Of a DNA stretch of 64,000 bases, positions 53,688 through 62,428 are shown in pieces. The stretch's first letter is position 1. Every line of letters starts with the position of its first letter. The stretch is taken from the NCBI GenBank assembly GCA_947494715.1, contig CANLWG010000005.1, positions 1 through 64,000 on the forward strand. Reading direction: 5' to 3'. Made by a program: the position numbers and the translations under genes. Under the pieces are notes generated by a model that was not told the origin of the DNA, did not search any database, and saw only the letters and a list, made by a program, of their open reading frames with translations. The stretch is from an uncultured Flavobacteriaceae bacterium (lineage in GTDB: Bacteria > Bacteroidota > Bacteroidia > Flavobacteriales > Flavobacteriaceae).

Positions 53688-54426
53688 AACCTTTTTTCTG
53701 ATTTCAATATTGACTTTATCGTCCTGTTCCAGTTCGAAATCACAGCCCCCGGAAAACAGCGTTAGCATAACCGAAAACCCGGATTATCTAACGGCCATCA
53801 ACATCGTAACGCCCAAAGCGGGCGAACAACAGAAGATTGTCGACCTGCTCGATAAGGGTATGAAAGATTATATGAGCAAGGTGCCGGGATTCATTAATGC
53901 AACGGTTCATAAGAGCCAGGACAATGACTATGTGGCCGTCTATGCGCAATGGAAGGACCAGGACGCCCTTAAAGCTGCCGTAGTCCATATCCAAGCAGGC
54001 AATGCGCCACCGATGATGCAGGTCTTTACCGAAGCAAGTCCCGACTTTCATCCCTATCAGGTCATTGCCAGTATTCCGGCCGCAGGAAGCAACGACGAAG
54101 TGAGCATTCGCGAAAACGTGAACTATCTCACCGCCATCAATATCGTTACGCCCAAAAGTGGGGAACAGGATAAAATCGTCGGTCTTTTAAGGGAAGGAAT
54201 GCTGAACTCGATGCGGAATGTAGCCGGTTTTCGCAATGCCACCATCCATAAAAGTTTGGACAACGAATACGTTGCGGTCTATGCCCAATGGGACAGTCAG
54301 GATGCCCTGAACAAGGCCGTGGAATTCATTCAGGCAGGCAATGCCCCGGCGATGCTCGATGTCTTTACCAACGCACAGGCGGATTTCCATCCCTATGAAA
54401 TCATCTCTGTCACGAAAGCACAATAA
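53665..54426 (+). CDS. Lipoprotein with two antibiotic-biosynthesis-monooxygenase-like domains
   Basis: A 253-residue lipoprotein (lipobox SSCSSSKS). Two tandem ABM (dimeric ferredoxin-like) domains are clear internal repeats: YLTAINIVTPKAGEQQKIVDL ... FHPYQVI and YLTAINIVTPKSGEQDKIVGL ... FHPYEII. ABM proteins act on quinones or other small oxidisable compounds; here both halves could form one barrel. It overlaps the DoxX gene. Confidence 0.84.
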   Translation: MKTIHLFRTFFLISILTLSSCSSSKSQPPENSVSITENPDYLTAINIVTPKAGEQQKIVDLLDKGMKDYMSKVPGFINATVHKSQDNDYVAVYAQWKDQDALKAAVVHIQAGNAPPMMQVFTEASPDFHPYQVIASIPAAGSNDEVSIRENVNYLTAINIVTPKSGEQDKIVGLLREGMLNSMRNVAGFRNATIHKSLDNEYVAVYAQWDSQDALNKAVEFIQAGNAPAMLDVFTNAQADFHPYEIISVTKAQ

Positions 54427-54596
54427 ACTTGAATATAAAGAAGCACTTGGCTTTTCAAGTCCGGTGCTTCTTCTTATTATCGAAATTCTATAGGCATTGA
54501 AAACTTTTGGATGAGACGTAACAAAAGAATAATAAAATTACTTCGATACTATCAATAAATAATGCATATTGTGAAGACCTATGTAATTTGTAATGT

Positions 54597-55181
54597 ATGC
54601 CAAGACCAAAAACATTCGATGAGACGGAAGTCCTGGACAAGGCCATAGCGCTCTTCTGGAAACAAGGATATCATTCCACCTCGATGCAGGACCTCGTGGA
54701 TGCCCTGGGCATCAATAGGGCAAGCCTTTACGATACCTATGGCGATAAACGAAGCCTGTTCGACAAGGCCCTTGAGCGTTACCGGATATCCTACCAAAAA
54801 GGAGTGGAAGAATTTTTGGCCGGTCGGACCTCGGTAAAACAAGGCTTAAAGGAACTGTTTGAAGTTGCTATCGGAAAAAACGATGGGGCCAGTACGGAAA
54901 AAGGTTGCTTTGTCGTCAACACAACCACGGAACTTCTTCCGGGCGACCCTGAAATCCTAAAGGCACTTTCTGAAAACAAGATAGCAATAGAACGGATTTT
55001 CGTGAACTATTTATCAAAAGGCGTTCAAAACGGTGAAATCAGTAAGACATTGGATACAAAAGCCTTCGCTTCTTTGCTCTTTACGCAATACAATGGAATC
55101 AAAGTACTGTCAAAAATCAGTCGGGACAGGCAAGAACTTTCCGATTCCGTAGCATTGATGCTTGGGATTTTGGATGGTTGA
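54597..55181 (+). CDS. TetR/AcrR family transcriptional regulator
   Basis: A 194-residue repressor. The N-terminal HTH (LDKAIALFWKQGYHSTSMQDLVDALGINRASLYDTYGDK) is typical of the group that controls short-chain dehydrogenases and reductases. The C-terminal ligand domain has GCFVVNTTTEL. It lies 170 bp after the ABM gene, and the paired GGAAC...GTTC-type sites before the SDR gene are its probable targets. Confidence 0.9.
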   Translation: MPRPKTFDETEVLDKAIALFWKQGYHSTSMQDLVDALGINRASLYDTYGDKRSLFDKALERYRISYQKGVEEFLAGRTSVKQGLKELFEVAIGKNDGASTEKGCFVVNTTTELLPGDPEILKALSENKIAIERIFVNYLSKGVQNGEISKTLDTKAFASLLFTQYNGIKVLSKISRDRQELSDSVALMLGILDG

Positions 55182-55241
55182 CGTATCGTATTTCTGAGCT
55201 TATAGGGCTTCGGCAGACCGATACTTCGAAATTCATTCAGT

Positions 55242-55406
55242 TTACGCTTTTCGTTTAATTTCTTCCAAACAAATCTGATGTAATCTTTCCAGTTTCTTGG
55301 GCATAAAGGCTTTTTCCAGAGTGGTCATAGATCCATATTGCAATTCCTCGATAAACAATTTACAGTTTGTTTCGTCAGGAATTATCAACCAAACGCAGTA
55401 GCCCTT
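55242..55406 (-). pseudogene. Possible gene fragment
   Basis: An open stretch on the minus strand without a proper start reads GYCVWLIIPDETNCK and ends EEIKRKA before a stop. The amino-acid composition looks protein-like, but the family is not recognised. The rest of the 451-bp spacer (55182-55632) shows no other gene. Confidence 0.3.
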
Positions 55407-55632
55407 TTATAGCGCCGTAAAATGAACATTTCTCGGGAATCCTGGATTCCTTCACAAAAGGTCTCTTTATATCGCCGTTTTACGAGACTTAAATTGCAGT
55501 CCATACTCATATATACAGGAGGTAATCAATGACCTTATAATAATATATCACTTAATAACTATAGTCCTTTTTTATTTGCAATTAGATGTAACCTTTAGAA
55601 AAATTTGTTGTCATTAAAAGAAAACAGATATC

Positions 55633-56763
55633 ATGAATAGAATCATACCCATTTTATGTCTCTTTTTGATTGTTGTATCATGTAAAGAACAAAAAAGTGA
55701 ACTGGACGCAACAATTCGTTTATTTGATAACAGTGAAATTTCATCTGCTCATCTGACAGATTTTTTAACCCAACAAATGGATTCTCTTGAAATCCCAGGG
55801 CTATCGATAGCCATAATTAATGATGCGAAGGTCGTTTATAAAAAGAATATTGGATACGCCAACATCGATACAAAAAAAGAGCTAACAGAGAATTCAATGT
55901 TTGAAGCAGCTTCACTTTCTAAGCCTGTTTTTGCTTATATGGTCATGAAACTATCCGAAAGAGGTGGAATTGTGCTGACACGACCACTACACTATTATCT
56001 TCCTGACCCTCTGATGGAAGTAGACCAGCGTTACAAAAATGTAAATGCGATTCATGTACTCAGTCATTCAACAGGTTTTCCAAACTGGCGCTGGCATGAC
56101 AAAGCACCGGATTCTTTAAATGTAAAACGAGGGACATTTTATATGCTTCAAAATCCGGGTGATGGATTTACTTATTCTGGTGAAGGTTACGACTATTTAG
56201 CACGTGTTATTGCCAGCAATACAGAACATAAAATGAGCGAGTTAGACAACTTATTCGAAGAACTTGTTCAAAAACCATTGGGGATTGAACATATGTATTT
56301 TACATGGGACGAATATTTGTACGAACACAAAGTATATGGACATATTGATGGTAAAGTAAACAACCGAAATTGGGGTTCAGGGCTTCCCTATCAAAATTCT
56401 TATAAGTTTAGCCCTTCTGGTGGATTACATACCAATGCAGAGAACTATGCAAAATTTTTGATTGCTATGATGAATGGAAAAGGGCTCTTACCAGAAACGT
56501 ACAAAGAAATGCTTAAACCACGTACGGTGGTAAAGAGAAGTAGTAATCGCTATAAGGAAGATGGTAACACACACTGGAGTCTTGGGTTTGCCATGACACC
56601 CTTAAAAAATGACACACTTTACAATCACGGAGGAACACATACTGACTTTCAATCACAAACGGCCTTTAGTAAAAAATCTAAATGGGGATATGTGTTTTTT
56701 GTAAACTGTAAAAAAGGGGATGAACTTAATCAATCCTTAAAACAATTCTTCAATATTCAGTAA
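55633..56763 (+). CDS. Serine hydrolase lipoprotein (beta-lactamase fold)
   Basis: A 376-residue lipoprotein (lipobox VVSC after FLIVV). The catalytic motif SLSK is in EAASLSKPVF, the second motif reads YSGEGYDYL rather than the usual YxN, and the third is HGGTH. It probably hydrolyses peptides or esters in the periplasm. It is 20 bp upstream of a second hydrolase, which suggests a duplicated or cooperating pair. Confidence 0.86.
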   Translation: MNRIIPILCLFLIVVSCKEQKSELDATIRLFDNSEISSAHLTDFLTQQMDSLEIPGLSIAIINDAKVVYKKNIGYANIDTKKELTENSMFEAASLSKPVFAYMVMKLSERGGIVLTRPLHYYLPDPLMEVDQRYKNVNAIHVLSHSTGFPNWRWHDKAPDSLNVKRGTFYMLQNPGDGFTYSGEGYDYLARVIASNTEHKMSELDNLFEELVQKPLGIEHMYFTWDEYLYEHKVYGHIDGKVNNRNWGSGLPYQNSYKFSPSGGLHTNAENYAKFLIAMMNGKGLLPETYKEMLKPRTVVKRSSNRYKEDGNTHWSLGFAMTPLKNDTLYNHGGTHTDFQSQTAFSKKSKWGYVFFVNCKKGDELNQSLKQFFNIQ

Positions 56764-56783
56764 ATCAGATTTTAAACAATAAG

Positions 56784-57845
56784 ATGAGAAATTTAATAAC
56801 AACGATTATACTTAGTATACTGACTGTTAATCTGGCTTTAGCCCAAAGCAATCCTGGTAAACAATGGGAAAAAATAGATGTATCTAAAACAAAGAGCTGG
56901 GATCTGGCTGCGCTAAAAGACTACGAAGACTTTATCATTGATAGCACTAAGGTAACAGGATTGATGCTTATTCATAATGGGAAAGTTTTATTTGAATATG
57001 GCGATATTGAAGAGAACAGTTATATCGCTTCCTGTAGGAAAAGCGTACTTGCGATACTTTATGGTAAATATGTAGATAATGGTAAAATTGACCTGGATGA
57101 AACTATTGGCGAATTAGGTATTGATGACGTAGAGGGTATCCTGCCCATTGAGAAAACGGCTAAAGTCCGACATCTGATTTCTGCAAGATCTGGTGTCTTT
57201 CATCCAGCAAGTTATCCCGGAGGTATGTATGAATACTCGCCAGCAAGAGGCTCTGTTGTACCAGGGGAATACTGGTTGTACAGTAATTGGGACTTTAACG
57301 TGGCCGGCTATGTGTTTGAGCAAAAAACAAAAAGGAATATTTATGATGAGATAACTCGACAATTGGCTAAACCTCTAGAAATGCAAGATTGGGACAGAAG
57401 CCTACAACAAAAGGATGGTGATCCTGCCTTATCAAAATATATAGCCTACCCTATTTGGTTTTCCACTCGGGATATGGCAAGAGTGGGACAACTTATGTTA
57501 AACGAGGGAAAGTGGAATGGCAAACAAGTAATTTCTAAAGCTTGGTTTAATGAAATGATTCAGCAAAGGACTACCCATAAAGAAATAAATAAGAACGTTC
57601 CTACCTTTAGAGGCTCTCACGTTAGTATGGGGTATAGTTATATGTGGTGGTTGTACGAAAATGTAAAAGATCCTCGTATGAAAGGTGCCTACGCCGCTAT
57701 GGGGGCTATGGGTCAGGGTATTGTCATCGTACCAAATATTGACTTGGCGGTAGTCTTTAAAACAAAAGCTGCTTATGACAGATATAATAGCGGTAATACT
57801 AGATTAGCCATCGTTGATAAGGCGGTAGCACTATATCAGAATTAG
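56784..57845 (+). CDS. Serine hydrolase (beta-lactamase fold)
   Basis: A 353-residue exported protein (signal peptide ending LALAQS). Motif 1 is SCRKS, motif 2 YSNWDFN, and the C-terminal MGAMGQGIVIVP holds the third-motif region. It differs from the upstream protein enough to be an older paralogue or a different subfamily (6-aminohexanoate-dimer hydrolase-like). It shares the transcript with the gene before. Confidence 0.86.
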   Translation: MRNLITTIILSILTVNLALAQSNPGKQWEKIDVSKTKSWDLAALKDYEDFIIDSTKVTGLMLIHNGKVLFEYGDIEENSYIASCRKSVLAILYGKYVDNGKIDLDETIGELGIDDVEGILPIEKTAKVRHLISARSGVFHPASYPGGMYEYSPARGSVVPGEYWLYSNWDFNVAGYVFEQKTKRNIYDEITRQLAKPLEMQDWDRSLQQKDGDPALSKYIAYPIWFSTRDMARVGQLMLNEGKWNGKQVISKAWFNEMIQQRTTHKEINKNVPTFRGSHVSMGYSYMWWLYENVKDPRMKGAYAAMGAMGQGIVIVPNIDLAVVFKTKAAYDRYNSGNTRLAIVDKAVALYQN

Positions 57846-58309
57846 TTAATCTTTTTGATTGGACTTTATAGACTAGAAAATCGGTAAGTACAGTATTTAT
57901 CTTATCTATTGTTTAAAGGTTGTAGAAAAAATTTGCCTAACGCTATTTACAAAATATTGATTGAAGGCAGAACAATAAATGGAATTCTTACAACCGTGTC
58001 CATTGACTGCCAAACTGGAACTATTGAAGAAACTAAATTTGAACAATCCATAATAATTTGTTTTTAAGAATTATTATGCGAAACCGTAGACTAATCCAAA
58101 AACAAAGCCTTGCCCTTTTTGAAGGCTTGTATTTTTCGGCACACTCAGCACATTCCCCTGCATTCCGTTGCTCTACATTCCGGGAAAAGAGCTTCGCTAC
58201 ATAGGTCTTGGACACAGCTGTTTTTTGCTTCCAATATTTATTTAAAACGAACCGTCTAGAAGGGTGTAACCGTTGCTGGAAACTACATTGCGTCTCAAAA
58301 AACAGGTAA
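57846..58309 (+). other. Gap with gene fragment, hairpin and repeat copy C
   Basis: An open stretch without a start codon (about 57906-58067) ends GRTINGILTTVSIDC and on to a stop, perhaps a gene remnant. AAGCCTT/AAGGCTT (about 58104-58127) may be a terminator. Repeat copy C lies at 58144-58216. No intact gene is seen. Confidence 0.35.
58144..58216 (-). repeat. Dispersed degenerate repeat, copy C
   Basis: On the minus strand it reads GTGTCCAAGACC and on through GGAATG to GGGGAATGTGCTGAG. One frame gives CVQDLCSEALFPEC, matching copies A and B. Confidence 0.5.
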
Positions 58310-58357
58310 GTCCGCCTTCTAAGCAGACGGTCAAAGGTTCGAATCCTGTCGCGATCA
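58310..58357 (+). pseudogene. 3' fragment of a tRNA gene (likely tRNA-Arg, TCT)
   Basis: The anticodon arm TCCGCCTTCTAAGCAGA (anticodon TCT), a variable region, a T-arm with GGTTCGAATCC, and a 3' acceptor strand CGCGATC plus A are present, but no D-arm or 5' acceptor strand precedes them. The T-stem and anticodon stem carry mismatches. Such 3' fragments are left at the junction of an element integrated in a tRNA gene. Confidence 0.6.
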
Positions 58358-58363
58358 CAAAAT

Positions 58364-58396
58364 CAACCTCTTGATTTTCAGGAGGTTGTTTTTTTT
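58364..58396 (+). terminator. Terminator after the tRNA fragment
   Basis: CAACCTC/GAGGTTG with an 11-nt loop followed by eight T, in the position where a tRNA terminator is expected. Confidence 0.8.
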
Positions 58397-58429
58397 TAAG
58401 ATACTTTGCCTATCTTTGAGTTTTATAAA

Positions 58430-58451
58430 AACGCACACTTTACGCACACTT
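58430..58451 (+). repeat. Tandem 11-bp repeats, possible integrase arm sites
   Basis: ACGCACACTTT occurs twice in direct succession 73 bp after the tRNA fragment, the position at which iterated motifs stand next to tRNA-Lys in the intact element. Confidence 0.5.
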
Positions 58452-58516
58452 TTTCAAATTTTAACACTTCATCATAAACTTTAACATAGTTTGGAGGCAT
58501 TTGGCTTCATAACTCT

Positions 58517-58590
58517 CTCAGCACATTCCCTCTCATTCCGATTCTGTTCATTCTAGGAAAAGAGCTTCGCTAAAAAATCTTGTGCCCAAT
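58517..58590 (-). repeat. Dispersed degenerate repeat, copy D
   Basis: On the minus strand it matches copy C over TTAGCGAAGCTCTTTTCC and the AGGGAATGTGCTGAG end, but is shorter and more diverged. The frame reads FSEALFLE then stops. Confidence 0.45.
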
Positions 58591-58929
58591 TTCAAAGCTA
58601 GCAACTTATATGCTAAAATTATTCATCTGGGTAATAGCACCTATCTTTCGAGGTTGACTTTGAAATTGCGCACGCCACGTCAAAACATCACTTCTACCTT
58701 TTCCCCACAAAGCTTTAAAATTTATCCTGAGACGGACTGCATAACCGGTCGGTTATCTCCCTTTTATAAGTCCTTACTCATTATAAATTTTAAGTCGGGT
58801 TACTGAAAAGGTAACAGCGACGGCTCTATGGGAAGTAAGTAGAAACAAGATATTCTTGAGTCGCAATCATTTCTTATGAAATAAAGCCATTTTTGGAAAA
58901 TAATACTTCCAGTTCATATCAAAAAAAAA
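58591..58929 (+). other. Gap, nothing recognised
   Basis: A short open frame without resemblance to anything known crosses this stretch. In the intact element the integrase and the four-gene operon occupy the equivalent position; no trace of them is visible here. Confidence 0.3.
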
Positions 58930-58963
58930 GGAAAACGCTCAAGATATAATAAGTAAGTAGCGA
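58930..58963 (+). repeat. Conserved block shared with 25.7 kb
   Basis: ACGCTCAAGATATAATAAG corresponds to ACGCTCAGGATAGCATAAG at 25703-25721. Both translate to (N/D)AQD(I/S)ISK in one frame, the end of the short peptide described at 25.64 kb. Confidence 0.45.
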
Positions 58964-59114
58964 TATGTCAATGTGGCAACTAATTGACAGCATCCTCAAG
59001 CAAATAATATGGCTTTTATTTTGCACATGTTTAGCTGATTAATGATAAGATAGGCTTTCTCCATGGATTGGAGAAGTTTGAGAATCACGAAAAATGAAAT
59101 GAAGGGATTTGAGA

Positions 59115-59145
59115 AGCAAGAGGGTAACACGCTGCGCGATGTTAC
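59115..59145 (+). other. oriT-like motif and hairpin of the remnant locus
   Basis: AGCAAGAGGG is followed by GTAACA/TGTTAC enclosing CGCTGCGCGA. It corresponds to AGCAAGAGGG and GCAACG/CGTTGC at 27334-27365; the stem bases changed together, so pairing is kept. Confidence 0.55.
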
Positions 59146-59218
59146 ATATTTCAAATCCATATTAAAGCGTTGATTATCATTAATTTATAGTGCAGAAAAG
59201 ATTCTATGGGGTGTATGA

Positions 59219-59271
59219 TTTGCGTCAAAAGGCTCCAAAAGCCCTTATAACAGGGTAAAATTTGCGTCAAA
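59219..59271 (+). promoter_or_regulatory. Paired TTTGCGTCAAA boxes before the second bfmA-like gene
   Basis: Two identical 11-bp boxes (59219-59229, 59261-59271) start 42 bp apart and end 18 bp before the ATG. They differ by one base from the boxes at 27.45 kb and keep the same spacing. Confidence 0.6.
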
Positions 59272-59289
59272 TAACCTAAAAAGAAAAAA

Positions 59290-59622
59290 ATGGATTCATT
59301 TATAACTATTAGATTCAAGAGGGAAACAGCAAAACGCTTTCAAGAATTTTCCAAGATGCACTTCAAAACGCACACCGAAGCGATGGAAACCATTCTCGAT
59401 TTTTTCTTTTACAACGAAATTTCACCCAAGGAAAGTTTAGGGCCAACAGGACGCACCATCGAAGCCAAACTATTAAAGCGCATAAATGCCGTCATTGCCA
59501 TAATGCGTGATGTGGAAAAGACCCAAACGAAGCCTACGGTTGCGATGCTGCAATCACTATTTGAAATGGATGAACCCAAAAAGAAGCCACTGATCTTGGA
59601 AAAGAGGTTTGTTGAAAAATAG
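59290..59622 (+). CDS. Second BfmA/BtgA-type mobilization protein, orphan
   Basis: A 110-residue homologue of the protein at 27.5 kb: FITIRFKRETAKRFQEFSKMHFKTHTEAM, then FFYNEISPKESLG and INAVIAIMRDVEKTQ. It lacks the longer C-terminal region of its relative. The frame is intact, but its relaxase partner is reduced to a stub, so it probably no longer supports transfer by itself. It might still bind sites of the intact element. Confidence 0.78.
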   Translation: MDSFITIRFKRETAKRFQEFSKMHFKTHTEAMETILDFFFYNEISPKESLGPTGRTIEAKLLKRINAVIAIMRDVEKTQTKPTVAMLQSLFEMDEPKKKPLILEKRFVEK

Positions 59623-59710
59623 AAGGAAGTTCGCTTTTGTGAAATTTAATCCACAAGATTCACGAACAAAGGAAGAGCGAAGCGGTAAAAACGAAACATT
59701 AAAAATAAAG

Positions 59711-59836
59711 AGTATACACATCACCATTACAACACAAAAATTAGGAGCCTATTACTTCAAAGTTCAATCAGTATCGTATAAGGCAGTTAGGATTGAGAAG
59801 ATGGATATTCCATCTTATAAAATGAAATGCTTTTGA
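59711..59836 (+). pseudogene. Stub of a DUF5712-type relaxase gene
   Basis: The translated stretch IHITITTQKLGAYYFKVQS corresponds to the relaxase N-terminus MYITITRQHMGNTFSQSS at 28.1 kb, then loses similarity and stops after about 20 more residues. It follows the orphan bfmA by about 90 bp, in the same order as in the intact element. The remaining spacer to 60031 shows no gene. Confidence 0.55.
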
Positions 59837-60031
59837 ATGAAAATGTACAATTGTGAAAGCCCTTTAGGTTGCGATACAAATATGATAACTGTTAAAATAA
59901 ATGCTCTTCAAATAGAAATACAAACATTTTTCACTATAGCTCCAGAGGTTATGAATACTACCTCTAATCGGGTATTATGTCCAAAAGTCGACTCTTATAT
60001 AATATTATACAAAAGAAGATACCAAAAGCTT

Positions 60032-60673
60032 TTACCCTTTTGCAAATTGCTTTACCAATCCCCGAGAAGGAAAACCTACATACAGTTCCTGATTGGGTTC
60101 CATCACCTTGGTTTGTGACAAATCGCCAATGTAGGCTCCTTCAAATCCAATGTCCACCAACAAGTTTTCCATTGTTTCTTTGGCATTGGAATCCATGGCG
60201 GCATAGGGAACAATGTTCTTGTCTCCTTCTTCCTGAAAGGCGCCATTGAGAAGTTGACCTGCTCCTATGGTATTGAATGCCTTTGCAACGGAAGCACCCT
60301 TGAAATAATGGGCAACCCATTCTGATTCCTTGAGACCTTGAACATTCATCTGTTCTTTGATTTCAGTACCATCCCGTTGTGCATAATAATTCGTGGCATC
60401 AATAAGCATTTTGCCCTTGAGATTTCCCACCTTTTCATGAATTTTAGGGAGCATACCGTAGGGTGTGGCCAATAGTATGACTTCACCAAATGATACAGCT
60501 TCTTCTACCGTGCCCGCTTGGGCATTATCGCCCAACTCCTGTGTCAGGTTTGATAATGTTTCGGGGTGGCGCGAACTGAAAAATACTCTGTGCCCGGTAA
60601 TTGCAAAATGTCTTCCTAGATTCCCTCCGATGTTACCTGAGCCAATGACCCCAATGTTATAATGCTTTTTCAT
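60032..60673 (-). CDS. F420/NADP-dependent oxidoreductase-like protein
   Basis: A 213-residue Rossmann-fold protein. The dinucleotide motif GVIGSGNIGGNLGRHF is at the N-terminus, SSRHPE supplies the NADP 2'-phosphate contact, and then come ILLATPYGML and DATNYY. It belongs to the group annotated as NADP oxidoreductase, coenzyme F420-dependent; Flavobacteriaceae are not known for F420, so NADPH is the likelier cofactor. The substrate is unknown. Confidence 0.85.
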   Translation of the reverse strand: MKKHYNIGVIGSGNIGGNLGRHFAITGHRVFFSSRHPETLSNLTQELGDNAQAGTVEEAVSFGEVILLATPYGMLPKIHEKVGNLKGKMLIDATNYYAQRDGTEIKEQMNVQGLKESEWVAHYFKGASVAKAFNTIGAGQLLNGAFQEEGDKNIVPYAAMDSNAKETMENLLVDIGFEGAYIGDLSQTKVMEPNQELYVGFPSRGLVKQFAKG

Positions 60674-60729
60674 TTTTTATGATTTAATTTCTAAAATTTA
60701 GTGTTACCATTGTTTAATAGTCTAAGTGG

Positions 60730-60930
60730 TCACATCAAGATGAGCATATTATCAATCTTGTGATACGATGAACAGCTTAAAATCAGGCTCCCGCCGAAAA
60801 AACCCTGTTTCGAACTTACCTTGACTTTGCCTTCAATCTCATTTACAAATTGCCAACTGCCGAACGTTGATAGCTTTTTAAACTTCCAACACTTTTTTCG
60901 TTTGCTGTATTTCAATTCAATCTTATGCAC
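60730..60930 (-). CDS. Small hypothetical protein
   Basis: A 66-residue basic frame starting MHKIELKYSKRKKCWKFKKL. No family was recognised. It lies between two other leftward frames with short spacers, which is its main support. Confidence 0.35.
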   Translation of the reverse strand: MHKIELKYSKRKKCWKFKKLSTFGSWQFVNEIEGKVKVSSKQGFFGGSLILSCSSYHKIDNMLILM

Positions 60931-60971
60931 CCTTAGTTTTGATTTTTATTGGACTTTTTCCAAAGGATATT

Positions 60972-61262
60972 TTAAACGGACATTTCCGGTAATTGACTAA
61001 ATAATTGATATCCAAGCTCAGGCCCTGATACGGCCACTTCAATTTTGCCTTTGTTTTCAGATATGAAGAATTGGCGATTCAGGCCATCCGAAAAAATAAA
61101 GAACACCCCTTGTTTTTCTCGGAGTATCCTGATGGCATCATACGGGGTCATCCTTATATTGATATGATTATCATCCCTACAGAAAATGATATCAACCGGA
61201 AATTTTCTATTCTTTTCCTCGCATTTTCGAATGCCATAGATGTAAAAGTATTTTGGTTTCAT
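60972..61262 (-). CDS. Small hypothetical protein
   Basis: A 96-residue frame starting MKPKYFYIYGIRKCEEKNRK, with RMTPYDAIRILREKQGVFFIF and a possible beta-rich C-terminus. No family was recognised and no signal peptide or helix seen. It is leftward like its neighbours. Confidence 0.45.
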   Translation of the reverse strand: MKPKYFYIYGIRKCEEKNRKFPVDIIFCRDDNHINIRMTPYDAIRILREKQGVFFIFSDGLNRQFFISENKGKIEVAVSGPELGYQLFSQLPEMSV

Positions 61263-61373
61263 CTGTTCATTTTTATTGTTTTACATAGGCCAGATGTACT
61301 CCGCCATTGATAATCTCGGTAGGTACCAAGATTTATTATGGTTCATTTAATGATTCGAAAATTCTATCATTGT

Positions 61374-62345
61374 CTAATTTCCTTCCGTAGAAAGCTCTTC
61401 TGCAACAGCCTTAATGTTGAGTTTCATCATATCCGGAATGGGGGCTACCGGGATTTGATTGGGATGCAGTTCCTCAAAGGCACTCTCGATATTTGCAACT
61501 TGCATATCCGACAGTTTCTTTCCGTTTTTCATCTCTTTCCCAACCAGCGTTCTCAAATCGATAAGCCACTCTTTTTGTTCCTCTACCAACTTTCTTAAAT
61601 CGTCAGGGGCACCGTGACCAGGATAGGTTATTGGATTTTCTTTCCCATAGTCGGCCAATACTTTATCCAGCTGTTGTAGCCAAGGGGCAGTCCTCTTTTC
61701 AAGAACGAAACCGAGGCGATTGTTATCCATTAAATCGCCTACGAATAGTGCATTGAGTTCTTTGGAATAAAACACATTTATATCTATGGCCTCACCAGGG
61801 CCAAGTTCATCAACCACTAAGTCGATATCACCATAAGTGACGGTCTCACCATCTTCAATCAGTCTAGTTGGTAGTGCCAGTTCAGTAGGATATTCGTCTC
61901 CATTCACCTTTCTGGCAAAATAGAATTCCCCCTCACTATCGGTAACCATTTCTTCTTTGGTCGCTTTGGTTGCCAGAACAGGGGTTCCGGGGTATGCTTC
62001 AAGAATTGTAGGTAATCCTCCGACATGGTCGGGATGTGGGTGGGTTATCAATACGGCGTACAACTGCTTTCCTTTTGATTTCAGTTTCTCTACTACTTGT
62101 TTTCCTGCACTTTTTGTACGTTGCGCGTCAATTAAAACGATGCCATTCTCATCCTCTATCATGATGCTTTCTACCTGTCCTACACCAGGAATGTTGAATC
62201 TGTCGATTTTAAGTGCTAAATCGACCTTAGTTTCAGCGGGTGACTCTTTTTTCGGTTTTTGGTTACAGCTAAAAAAGCCTAATGAAATAACCACGAGCGC
62301 GCTGAGGATTAAGGGGCTATTTTTTTTTACATTTTTTTGTTTCAT
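61374..62345 (-). CDS. MBL-fold hydrolase lipoprotein
   Basis: A 323-residue lipoprotein (lipobox FFSC). The metallo-beta-lactamase fold shows the metal motif THPHPDHVGG (HxHxDH), an Asp in FVGDLMDNN and a His in TYPGHGAPDD. The C-terminal 90 residues are helical. It probably hydrolyses a small ester or phosphodiester in the periplasm; there is no evidence for an antibiotic substrate. Confidence 0.86.
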   Translation of the reverse strand: MKQKNVKKNSPLILSALVVISLGFFSCNQKPKKESPAETKVDLALKIDRFNIPGVGQVESIMIEDENGIVLIDAQRTKSAGKQVVEKLKSKGKQLYAVLITHPHPDHVGGLPTILEAYPGTPVLATKATKEEMVTDSEGEFYFARKVNGDEYPTELALPTRLIEDGETVTYGDIDLVVDELGPGEAIDINVFYSKELNALFVGDLMDNNRLGFVLEKRTAPWLQQLDKVLADYGKENPITYPGHGAPDDLRKLVEEQKEWLIDLRTLVGKEMKNGKKLSDMQVANIESAFEELHPNQIPVAPIPDMMKLNIKAVAEELSTEGN

Positions 62346-62428
62346 AACTTATAGATACTTGATTTTGCTTAAATTTTTTCCGTGACAAAAACTCCCATTG
62401 GTTTTTAATCCTATTGGGTTGGAATTTT

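Noticed and set aside
58310-58357. A functional tRNA-Arg gene
   Set aside because: The D-arm and 5' acceptor strand are missing, and two stems contain mismatches.
17682-58357. The tRNA fragment at 58.3 kb as the right attachment site of the tRNA-Lys element
   Set aside because: Apart from features common to all tRNAs, its sequence and anticodon differ from tRNA-Lys, so it belongs to a different integration event.
59837-60249. Rightward frames overlapping the oxidoreductase gene
   Set aside because: They overlap a clear Rossmann-fold gene on the other strand and have no recognisable motif.
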